Assembly: GCA_036742665.1 (NCBI GenBank)
Contig: DAINQP010000095.1
Location: forward strand, 1 to 20,986
DNA from: Gp6-AA40 sp036742665
GTDB lineage: Bacteria; Acidobacteriota; Vicinamibacteria; Vicinamibacterales; UBA2999
Reading direction: 5' to 3'
Length of the DNA: 20,986 bases
Shown: in pieces, positions 14,130 to 20,578 of the stretch
How positions within the stretch are numbered: the first letter of the stretch is position 1
Layout: each line of letters starts with the position of its first letter
Position numbers and translations under genes: made by a program
Notes under the pieces: generated by a model
What the model saw: the letters and a program-made list of their open reading frames with translations, nothing else
Database searches by the model: none
What the model was told of the DNA's origin: nothing

Positions 14130-15679
14130 GGAGCCTGCCCAGCAATTGGCGCCTGCGACGCTGCATGGACCGGGTCGGGGCCGGCGGGCGTCACGAAGAA
14201 CGGCGGCCGCTTGATCGATCGTACACACGACACGTCGAGCGACACCGACGATGCGCCGTCGATAAACTCCTGCACGAGTTGCTGACCGCACGTCGTGCCG
14301 ATCACGCCGTGACCTGTGCCTGGCACGGTGATGTGCCGGCCGTTCTTCAGTGTCTTGACCACCGATTCACCCCATGCCGGCGGAGTCACAGGATCGATAT
14401 CGCCGGACAATACCAGCGCGGGTACGTCGGAGACGACGGGCTCGTAATACGACGTATCCACGGCGCCGCGCGGCCACATGGCGCATGCGTCGAGCTGATT
14501 GCTGAGGAGATATGTGCCGAACAGCGTTCCGGCGGCCGCTTGTTGCACGTCGGCTGGCGTCACACGTGGCGCATCTTCGCTGCACAACACCGAGAGCTGC
14601 ATGCCGACGCTCATGTTCTCGCCACCTTCGCCGGCGAGTCCGAGTGCAAAGAAGCTTTGAAATTCATTGTGCTCGGCGTGTCCGACCAGTGCCGGCACGA
14701 TCGAGCCGGTGAGCGGTGAATACAAGGCGCTGAACAGGATGCTCGCGACGACGCGCGCATCGACGCGCACGTCTTCGGCGACGCCGGTGCGTGGATGGAC
14801 GATGCGCACGGTCGGCGGCGACTGCTCGAGACGCTGGAGCAGAGTGCGTATACGCGTTGACAGGTCGGGGAATGCCTGCTTGCACGACGAGTCGGCGTCG
14901 CAGTCGGTGAGCAGTTTGTCGAGCGCTCGCTGCGCATCGCGCGCGGTGAACATCGGCAGACGCATGTCCATCGGCGCAACGCCGTCGAGGATCATGGTGC
15001 GGACATGTTCGCCGTGACGACGAAGGTAGACCAGGCTGGCGCGTGTGCCGTACGACCCGCCGTACAGGTTGATGCGGTCGTACCCGAGATACGCCCGTAC
15101 GTCGTCCAGATCGTCCATCGCGATGTTGGTCGTGTACTGGCGTACGTCGGCGTTGTAGCCCGCGAGGCACCGCTTCAAGCGATCGAGACTCGACTCGCTC
15201 GGCTCGGTCATCTCGCGCAGCGAGTTCGCGTCGGAGCGGCAGTTCAGCGGATTCGATTTCCCGGTGCCGCGCTGATCGACCAGGACGATGTCGCGTGTGC
15301 GCTGGACGGTGCGAAAGGCGCCGCGGATCTGACGGGCGAGTTGCGCGGCGCCTTGGCCGGGTCCGCCGGCGAGAAAGACGAGTGGGTCGTGAGCGACCGG
15401 GCGGACCGCGGGCAGCACGACGATCCACAAGCTGATCTGGCGCCCGGTTTTTGCAGCGCGGTTTTCAAAAACCGCCAGCGTTCCACAGTAGGCATCGGTG
15501 GGGCCGTCCGCGCTCGAGCAGGGATGAAGGCGGTCGAGAGCACCGGTGCCGGAACCACCTCCGCAGGCCGCGGCCCCGAGCATCAACACGAGCACGAGGC
15601 CGGGAAAAAGACGCGCGGGCCGTGGCGCGGGCCGCGGCGCCAGCCGCCTGGGACAGTTCAAGTGCGGGGATGATAGCAT
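14126..15679 (-). CDS. Exported alpha/beta hydrolase lipoprotein (TAP / proline iminopeptidase-like)
   Basis: A 517-residue hydrolase of the tripeptidyl-aminopeptidase/proline-iminopeptidase group, which removes N-terminal residues from peptides. The N-terminus has a basic region, a hydrophobic run (about 25-37) and a lipobox-like GAAAC with Cys39, so it is probably lipid-anchored outside the cytoplasm. HGGP-like loop is LAGGPGQG (103-110). The nucleophile is Ser209 in GGSYGTR. Asp429 in SGDIDPVTPP and His457 in GTGHG complete the triad. The C-terminal TAP-like region is present. The ATG at 15679 precedes the signal sequence. It heads the operon with an ABC exporter (4-nt overlap), so peptide export and breakdown, or handling of a toxic peptide, may be linked. 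Esterase activity is an alternative. Confidence 0.88.
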   Translation of the reverse strand: MLSSPHLNCPRRLAPRPAPRPARLFPGLVLVLMLGAAACGGGSGTGALDRLHPCSSADGPTDAYCGTLAVFENRAAKTGRQISLWIVVLPAVRPVAHDPLVFLAGGPGQGAAQLARQIRGAFRTVQRTRDIVLVDQRGTGKSNPLNCRSDANSLREMTEPSESSLDRLKRCLAGYNADVRQYTTNIAMDDLDDVRAYLGYDRINLYGGSYGTRASLVYLRRHGEHVRTMILDGVAPMDMRLPMFTARDAQRALDKLLTDCDADSSCKQAFPDLSTRIRTLLQRLEQSPPTVRIVHPRTGVAEDVRVDARVVASILFSALYSPLTGSIVPALVGHAEHNEFQSFFALGLAGEGGENMSVGMQLSVLCSEDAPRVTPADVQQAAAGTLFGTYLLSNQLDACAMWPRGAVDTSYYEPVVSDVPALVLSGDIDPVTPPAWGESVVKTLKNGRHITVPGTGHGVIGTTCGQQLVQEFIDGASSVSLDVSCVRSIKRPPFFVTPAGPDPVHAASQAPIAGQAP

Positions 15680-15831
15680 TCGGGTCGTTAATCTTCGGCC
15701 TTCAAACCACTTATCGCGCTCTTCCGTCGAATCTATACGTTCAACGCCGGGTTTCTTTCGTAAGATTCACTGGCCCGGTGTTCCACGACACGCGGTGATT
15801 CGTTTAAGTGGAAGAAAAGGCGGGGCAACTC

Positions 15832-16569
15832 ATGAAAGAGTTTGCGGAACAATCCAGTCTCGCGTCGGAAGCGTACGGCGTTGTCCGGCAGCGCATCCTG
15901 CGTGGCGATATCGCGTTGGGACAGGTCATTTCCCGGCGTAAGCTCGCGGCCGAGCTCAGCATGAGTTTCCTGCCTGTCTCCGAGGCGTTGCTGCGTCTCG
16001 AGATCGAAGGGCTGCTCGAGAGCCGTCCACGCGCCGGCACACGAGTGCGCATTCCGTCACCCGAAGACGTGCAGGGACACTACGTCGTTCGCGAAGCGCT
16101 CGAGGTGCAGGCGGCCATTCGATTCACAGCGGTCGCAACGCCGGGCGAGCGCACCGAGTTGAAGAAGCTGGCCGCGCGCGTTGATCAGTTGTCGCAGCAG
16201 ATGGACCGCCCGCTGTATCAAACTGTGCATCAGAAGCTCCACGCACGCATCGCGCAATGCGCGCGATGCCCCGCGCTGCTCGACGCGATCGAGAAGACGC
16301 ACGCGCTGGCGTCGATCTGGTTCTGCGTGATGCGAACGCCCAAGCCGGACGATTCGCCGACCCGGCACCAGGAGCTCGCCGAGGCGGTGTGCAGCGGCGA
16401 TCCCAACCGTGCGGCGGAAGAAGTGCGGCGTCACCTGGCGGTTGCCGTCGACCGTTCGATGGAAGTGCTGCAGCCGTACTTCAGGCTTCGTAAGGCAACC
16501 GGCCGCACGTTCCATCGGAGTGACAAGCGCCTGCGTCAGGGACCGCTCGACCTGGGGCAGCTTCATTAA
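15832..16569 (+). CDS. GntR family transcriptional regulator (FadR/FCD subfamily)
   Basis: A 245-residue regulator. The winged helix lies at about 8-75 (YGVVRQRILRGDIALGQVISRRKLAAELSM, then PVSEALLRLEIEGLLESRPRAGTRV). The FCD ligand domain lies at about 82-215, with His133, His179 and His201 at places where FCD proteins bind metal; the usual Asp four residues before the first His appears to be Tyr129. I chose the ATG at 15832, preceded by a GGCGGGG purine-rich stretch; a GTG at 15808 would add eight residues and has no ribosome site. The gene is divergent from the hydrolase-ABC operon and upstream of the DUF6152 gene, so either could be its target. FCD regulators usually sense small organic acids or sugar acids, not known here. 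Confidence 0.9.
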   Translation: MKEFAEQSSLASEAYGVVRQRILRGDIALGQVISRRKLAAELSMSFLPVSEALLRLEIEGLLESRPRAGTRVRIPSPEDVQGHYVVREALEVQAAIRFTAVATPGERTELKKLAARVDQLSQQMDRPLYQTVHQKLHARIAQCARCPALLDAIEKTHALASIWFCVMRTPKPDDSPTRHQELAEAVCSGDPNRAAEEVRRHLAVAVDRSMEVLQPYFRLRKATGRTFHRSDKRLRQGPLDLGQLH

Positions 16570-16621
16570 TTCGGGCGGTCACACGCGGAAAACCCCCCGT
16601 CTCGAGCTCGCGTTCGCGCAA

Positions 16622-16651
16622 TTGACATCGAGCGCGACCACCAGCGAGAAT
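16622..16651 (+). promoter_or_regulatory. Candidate promoter for the DUF6152 gene run
   Basis: TTGACA (16622-16627) matches the -35 consensus fully. GAGAAT (16646-16651) after 18 bp matches the -10 at four of six positions. It is 74 nt upstream of the DUF6152 start, with a stem-loop in between. Confidence 0.4.
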
Positions 16652-16670
16652 AATCGGCCACCGGGACAGG

Positions 16671-16688
16671 GCCCTGTAATAACAGGGC
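16671..16688 (+). other. Leader stem-loop upstream of DUF6152 gene
   Basis: Perfect 7-bp stem GCCCTGT (16671-16677) and ACAGGGC (16682-16688) with AATA loop, followed by TGACCCC. It lies between the candidate promoter and the GAGGAG ribosome site at 16711-16716. With no T run it is not a standard terminator; it could be an mRNA-stabilising hairpin, a dispersed repeat or an operator. Confidence 0.45.
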
Positions 16689-16724
16689 TGACCCCGCAGT
16701 ATTAGCTTCCGAGGAGTCTGTTCG

Positions 16725-17123
16725 ATGCGAACCAAGTTTGCTGTCGTGATTGCCGGACTCGTGCTGCTCGCGAGCGCACGGACGATCGTGGCCCACCATT
16801 CGTTTTCGGCCGAGTTCGATGCCAACAAGCCGTTCAAGTTGACCGGCACGGTGACCAAGGTCGAGTGGATGAACCCGCACACCTTCTTCTACATCGATGT
16901 GAAGGACGAGAAGACGGGCAAGGTCACGAACTGGGCGATGGAAATGGGCAGCCCCAACGGCCTGATGCGCGCCGGCTGGACCCGCAACACGATGAAGGCG
17001 GGTGACGTGGTGGAGGTCGAAGGCAGCCTGGCCAAGGACGGCAGCCCGACCGGAAACGCGCGGTCGGTGATGATGAACGGAAAGCGGCTGTTCGCGGCGT
17101 CGAGCCAGGGCAACACGCAGTAA
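16725..17123 (+). CDS. DUF6152 family exported protein
   Basis: A 132-residue protein of the DUF6152 type, frequent in Acidobacteria and of unknown function. A signal peptide is clear (MRTKFAVVIAGLVLLASART, cleavage probably near IVA-HH, residue 23). The mature part opens with HHSFSAEFD (24-32) and continues with the family pattern VTKVEWMNPHTFFYIDV, NWAMEMGSPNGLMRAGW and GDVVEVEGSLAKDGS, consistent with a small beta-barrel of the OB-fold kind. GAGGAG at 16711-16716, 8 nt before the ATG, fixes the start. The paired histidines and the WxNPH motif could bind metal, but this is a guess. The next gene begins 14 nt after its stop, so they form an operon of exported proteins. Confidence 0.88.
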   Translation: MRTKFAVVIAGLVLLASARTIVAHHSFSAEFDANKPFKLTGTVTKVEWMNPHTFFYIDVKDEKTGKVTNWAMEMGSPNGLMRAGWTRNTMKAGDVVEVEGSLAKDGSPTGNARSVMMNGKRLFAASSQGNTQ

Positions 17124-17126
17124 GAC

Positions 17127-17132
17127 AGGAAG
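17127..17132 (+). promoter_or_regulatory. Ribosome binding site that decides a TTG start
   Basis: AGGAAG lies 5 nt before the TTG at 17138. The first ATG in that frame comes only after about 84 codons, past the signal peptide, so the TTG is the likely start. Confidence 0.6.
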
Positions 17133-17137
17133 CCGCT

Positions 17138-18148
17138 TTGACAACGAGTCTTCGCACCGCGCTCCTGAGCGCGACGGCAGTCGTGGTGTTCTCATCGAGC
17201 GCCTGGGTGCTCGGCGCGCAACAGGCTGGTGGTGAGGGCGCTGCAGCAGCACAAGGACAGGGCGGCGGCCGCGGGCGCGGCCGCCAATCCGGTCCCGTCA
17301 CTCCCACACCTCGTTTACCTGACGGCACTGTGAACTTCGGTCGCGTACCTGGTGAAAAGGGCGTGTGGGCGGTGCCCTACATCACCAATATGGCGATGCG
17401 GGTCGTCGGTAAAGACGGCCAGGTGCTTCCTGAGATCCAGCAGGCACAGACCGCGGCTCGTGCCGGCGGTGGTGGCGCGCGAGGTGGTGGTGGAGGAGGC
17501 GGCCGCGGCGGATCCAAGTCCGAACCGTGGATCCCGTGGATGCCGTGGTCGGCGGCGGTCTACGACTACAACTCGAAGAACGAGTCGAAGTACGACCCGG
17601 AAGGCTACTGTCTCCCACCCGGCGGCCCGAGGATGATGGCCACGCCGTACCAGATGGAGATCATTCAGCAGCCAGAGCACAAGCGCATCATCATGATCTT
17701 CGAAGGTGCGACGCATATCTGGCGTGAGATCTACATGGACGGCCGCAAGTTCCCGGGGGACGACGAACTCAATCCCACGTATCTCGGTTACTCCGTCGGT
17801 CGTTGGGAAAACCCCGACACGCTGCTCGTCGAGAACAAAGGCTTCAACGAGAACAGCTGGCTGGATTACTTCGGGCATCCGCACACGGACAAGATGGAAG
17901 TCGTCGAGCGGTGGACGCGTCCGAACAAGCAGACGTTGCACTACGAGGCGACGGTCACCGATCCCGGGGCGTACTCGCGGCCGTTCACGATGGCGTGGGA
18001 CATTCCCTGGCGAGACGGTGGCGAGTTGCCGGAGTACATCTGCCAGGAAAACAACCGCTACCTGAATCGTCTCGAAGACGATCTCGGTCAGCCGATCTTC
18101 GGTCCTCGTCCTCAGCCCGGTCAGAAGCGACCGGCGGGAACCCGCTAG
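17138..18148 (+). CDS. Exported conserved protein of the acidobacterial 'CLPPG' family, function unknown
   Basis: A 336-residue protein starting at TTG. A signal peptide spans about residues 1-27 (ALLSATAVVVFSSSAWVLGA). Two flexible glycine/arginine-rich stretches follow, near 32-50 and 110-126. The conserved part carries YCLPPGGPRMM, PYQMEIIQQP, IIMIFEG, WREIYMDGRKFP, PTYLGYSVGRWENPDTLLVE, GFNENSWLDYFGHPHTDKMEVVERWTRP and YSRPFTMAWDIPW. I know this pattern from a large uncharacterised family in Acidobacteria and some Proteobacteria; no enzymatic role is established to my knowledge. His-Pro-His near residue 247 and many acidic and aromatic residues suggest a binding or hydrolytic site, not proven. 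It is in operon with the DUF6152 gene, a pairing typical of these genomes. Confidence 0.85.
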   Translation: MTTSLRTALLSATAVVVFSSSAWVLGAQQAGGEGAAAAQGQGGGRGRGRQSGPVTPTPRLPDGTVNFGRVPGEKGVWAVPYITNMAMRVVGKDGQVLPEIQQAQTAARAGGGGARGGGGGGGRGGSKSEPWIPWMPWSAAVYDYNSKNESKYDPEGYCLPPGGPRMMATPYQMEIIQQPEHKRIIMIFEGATHIWREIYMDGRKFPGDDELNPTYLGYSVGRWENPDTLLVENKGFNENSWLDYFGHPHTDKMEVVERWTRPNKQTLHYEATVTDPGAYSRPFTMAWDIPWRDGGELPEYICQENNRYLNRLEDDLGQPIFGPRPQPGQKRPAGTR

Positions 18149-18153
18149 GCGTG

Positions 18154-18564
18154 ATGATGCGTGCAGCACTTCTCCGGGTGGCATTCGTCGCAGTGGTTCT
18201 GTCACTTCCCGCCGTGGCGGTTGCGCAGTTCGGCCACCCATTGAAGGGGCAGTGGAGCGGGCAATGGGGTCCGGCGAACAATCCGAATCGTCTCCTGCTC
18301 GATTTGCATTGGGACGGAAAGGACATCACCGGCACGATCAATCCTGGTCCCGAAGCGGCGACGGTGAAGAGTGTGACCTTCGACTACACCGACCCGACAG
18401 CCTGGATCGTCAAGATGACGGCCGAAGGCAAGGACACGTCCGGGAAGCCGGTGACGATCAGCGTCGATGGCAAGCTCGAGAACCTCGGTGCCTATACCAA
18501 GCTGTTTCACGGCACGTGGACGCAGAGTGGCAAGAACGGCGAGTTCACCGTCACGCGCAATTGA
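18154..18564 (+). CDS. Small exported protein of unknown function
   Basis: A 136-residue protein whose frame opens 5 nt after the previous stop codon. Starts GTG 18151, ATG 18154 and ATG 18157 are in line; I chose ATG 18154, and the choice shifts the protein by only one residue. A signal peptide is clear (LLRVAFVAVVLSLPAVAVAQ, cleaved near residue 25). The mature part of about 110 residues is rich in beta-strand patterns: GQWSGQW, LLLDLHWDGKDITGTINPG, AWIVKMTAEGKD, KPVTISVDGKLENLG and FHGTWTQSGKNGEFTVTRN. This resembles a small lipocalin-like or beta-sandwich domain, but I do not recognise a named family. Gene spacing places it in the same operon as the two genes before it. A REP-like hairpin starts 2 nt after its stop. 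Confidence 0.75.
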   Translation: MMRAALLRVAFVAVVLSLPAVAVAQFGHPLKGQWSGQWGPANNPNRLLLDLHWDGKDITGTINPGPEAATVKSVTFDYTDPTAWIVKMTAEGKDTSGKPVTISVDGKLENLGAYTKLFHGTWTQSGKNGEFTVTRN

Positions 18565-18565
18565 A

Positions 18566-18588
18566 GTCCGGCTAAAGCCGGACACGAC
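18566..18588 (-). repeat. REP-like palindromic repeat, copy 4
   Basis: Perfect 7-bp stem GTCCGGC (18566-18572) and GCCGGAC (18577-18583) with TAAA loop, flanked on the minus strand by GTCG (complement of 18585-18588). It starts right after the stop codon of the small exported protein and ends 21 nt before the GTG of the next gene. Confidence 0.75.
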
Positions 18589-18609
18589 GTCGGATAGCAT
18601 GAGGGCCGC

Positions 18610-20361
18610 GTGAACACGCGGCCCATTGTTTTGTACGGCCTCCTGGCGTGCCTCGCCGGCTGCAGACCCGCCGAGCAGCCAGCCGTTGTCGCGCAACCCC
18701 TCGAGTGGTTCGTCGATCGCACCGAAGAGACCGGCCTTACTTTCACCCATTTCAATGGCATGACCGGCGACTTCTACTACCCGGAAGTCATGCCGCCGGG
18801 GGTCGCGCTCCTCGACTTCGACAATGACGGCGATCTCGATGTCTTCGTCATTCAGGGCGACATGTTCAGCGGCAAGTTGATCGACTCGGCGCTGTCTCCG
18901 CCGAAGAGTCCATTGAGCTCGCGGCTGTTTCGCAACGACCTGGCCGGTCCAAAAGGACCGGGCCTACGATTCACCGACGTCACCGAACAGAGTCGCATCG
19001 ACGTACGCGGCTACGGCATGGGCGCCGCTGCCGGCGACTACGACAACGACGGCTGCGTCGATCTCTACGTCACCAAGCTCGGATCGAATCAGCTGCTGCA
19101 CAACAACTGCGACGGCACGTTCAGCGATGCCACGGCGGTCAGCCGCACCGCGGATCCGGGATGGAGCGTTTCAGCCGCATTCGTGGACGTCGATCGCGAC
19201 GGCTGGCTGGATTTGTTCGTCGGTCAATACCTGAACTACTCGATCGCCGGCAACGTCGTGTGCTACAGCGTCTCGGGTCAGCGCGATTACTGTCCTCCGA
19301 GCGCATACCGGGCGCGCCCCAGTCATCTGTTCCGCAACAATCGCGACGGCACGTTCCGCGACATCACGGCTGCGGCCGGCATGGCCACGGACTACGGTCC
19401 CGCGCTTGGCATCTCCACCGCGGACTTCAATGCCGACGGCTGGATCGATCTCTACGTCGCCAATGACGGCGCGCCGAATCAGCTGTGGATCAATCAGCGC
19501 AATGGAACGTTCACGAATACGGCGCTGCTCGCCGGTGCGGCGGTCAGCGCCGAAGGACGTCTCAAGGCGAGCATGGGGGTTGACGCCGGCGACTTCGACG
19601 AGGACGGCGACGATGATGTGTTCGTCGGCGAACTGACCGGGCAGGGGGCCGACTTGTATGTCAACGACGGGTCGGGCGTGTTCGTCGAAGGCAGCGCGCA
19701 GGCCGGCATTCGCCTGCGCACGCTGCCGTTCACCGCGTTCGGCGCCGCATGGCTCGACGCCGACAACGACGGACGGTTGGACCTGGCGATTGCCAATGGC
19801 GCGGTGACGCACACCGCCGAAGCGCTGGCCGCGAACCAACGATTCACGCTGCAACAGCGCCGACAGTTGTTTCGCAATCTCGGAAACGGCCGCTTCGAGG
19901 AGATCACCGATCGCGCAGGTCGCGCGTTTTCGACAGAGGATGTCGGACGCGGTGCGGCGTTTGGCGATCTGGACAACGACGGCGACACCGATATCGTCGT
20001 TGCCAACGACAACGGACCGGTGCGTGTTCTTGTGAATAACGTCGGCTCGCGTGCGGGTTGGATTGGATTGAGACTGGTGACGGGCACGGCGGAGGGACCC
20101 GCCTTACGAGGTCGGGACGCGCTCGGCGCGCGAATCGGGATCGCCGGCGAGAGCGGCGCGACGCGATGGCGACGGGCGCGTGCTGACGGCAGCTACGCGT
20201 CGGCCAACGATCCCCGGGTGCTCGTTGGTCTCGGTGCCGCTGCGGCGCATTCGGTCAAAGTGCGCGTCGTCTGGCCCAGCGGCCGGATCGAGGAATGGTC
20301 GGCGGTCCCAACGAACCGTTACTCGACGCTCTCGGAAGGCACGGGAATTTCGCAGAATTAA
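18610..20361 (+). CDS. CRTAC1-like lipoprotein with FG-GAP/VCBS repeats and ASPIC/UnbV domain
   Basis: A 583-residue exported protein. The N-terminus is a lipoprotein signal (VLYGLLACLAGC, Cys18). Seven calcium-loop motifs of the integrin-like FG-GAP type are seen: DFDNDGDLD (69-77), DYDNDGCVD (143-151), DVDRDGWLD (193-201), DFNADGWID (272-280), DFDEDGDDD (328-336), DADNDGRLD (383-391) and DLDNDGDTD (453-461). This fits one beta-propeller of seven blades. The C-terminus is an ASPIC/UnbV domain (about 480-575) with RVVWPSGRIEEW. Such proteins are abundant in Acidobacteria and are thought to bind ligands at the cell surface. The GTG at 18610 directly precedes the signal sequence. Four cysteines beyond the anchor may form disulfides. 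The partner is unknown; the next gene is a TonB receptor. Confidence 0.92.
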   Translation: MNTRPIVLYGLLACLAGCRPAEQPAVVAQPLEWFVDRTEETGLTFTHFNGMTGDFYYPEVMPPGVALLDFDNDGDLDVFVIQGDMFSGKLIDSALSPPKSPLSSRLFRNDLAGPKGPGLRFTDVTEQSRIDVRGYGMGAAAGDYDNDGCVDLYVTKLGSNQLLHNNCDGTFSDATAVSRTADPGWSVSAAFVDVDRDGWLDLFVGQYLNYSIAGNVVCYSVSGQRDYCPPSAYRARPSHLFRNNRDGTFRDITAAAGMATDYGPALGISTADFNADGWIDLYVANDGAPNQLWINQRNGTFTNTALLAGAAVSAEGRLKASMGVDAGDFDEDGDDDVFVGELTGQGADLYVNDGSGVFVEGSAQAGIRLRTLPFTAFGAAWLDADNDGRLDLAIANGAVTHTAEALAANQRFTLQQRRQLFRNLGNGRFEEITDRAGRAFSTEDVGRGAAFGDLDNDGDTDIVVANDNGPVRVLVNNVGSRAGWIGLRLVTGTAEGPALRGRDALGARIGIAGESGATRWRRARADGSYASANDPRVLVGLGAAAAHSVKVRVVWPSGRIEEWSAVPTNRYSTLSEGTGISQN

Positions 20362-20405
20362 TCCAAATTGCCCACAAATCGCCGACTGCAACACATCAAT
20401 TCGCC

Positions 20406-20434
20406 TTGACTTGCTTCCGTGACACCGATTGAAT
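20406..20434 (+). promoter_or_regulatory. Candidate promoter for the TonB receptor gene
   Basis: TTGACT (20406-20411, five of six) and TTGAAT (20429-20434, four of six) are separated by 17 bp. They lie in the 217-nt gap before the receptor gene and would give a leader of about 140 nt that contains a 6-bp hairpin (20460-20477) and a doubled CGGCCGTT. Confidence 0.4.
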
Positions 20435-20565
20435 AGCGGGGCCCCTCGTCGCGACTTCATCTGTCTGAACTGACAGACTGGCCAAGACTAGCGGGCACGG
20501 CCGTTAGCGGCGGCCGTTCGCCGGAGGCAGCGGTGAGCGCGGGGGCGAAGTAGAGCGTTTGAATC

Positions 20566-20571
20566 AGGAGG
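20566..20571 (+). promoter_or_regulatory. Strong ribosome binding site
   Basis: AGGAGG, a full Shine-Dalgarno match, ends 7 nt before the ATG at 20579 and decides the start of the receptor gene. Confidence 0.8.
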
Positions 20572-20578
20572 TCAGGTA

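Noticed and set aside
15729..15768. GAATCT ... AGATTC inverted repeat upstream of the GntR gene, as possible operator
   Set aside because: Only 6 bp per arm with a 28-nt gap, which is too weak and too far apart for a GntR-type site.
20460..20477. Hairpin in the TonB receptor leader as a possible riboswitch
   Set aside because: A single 6-bp stem with a 6-base loop; no conserved riboswitch core is recognisable.
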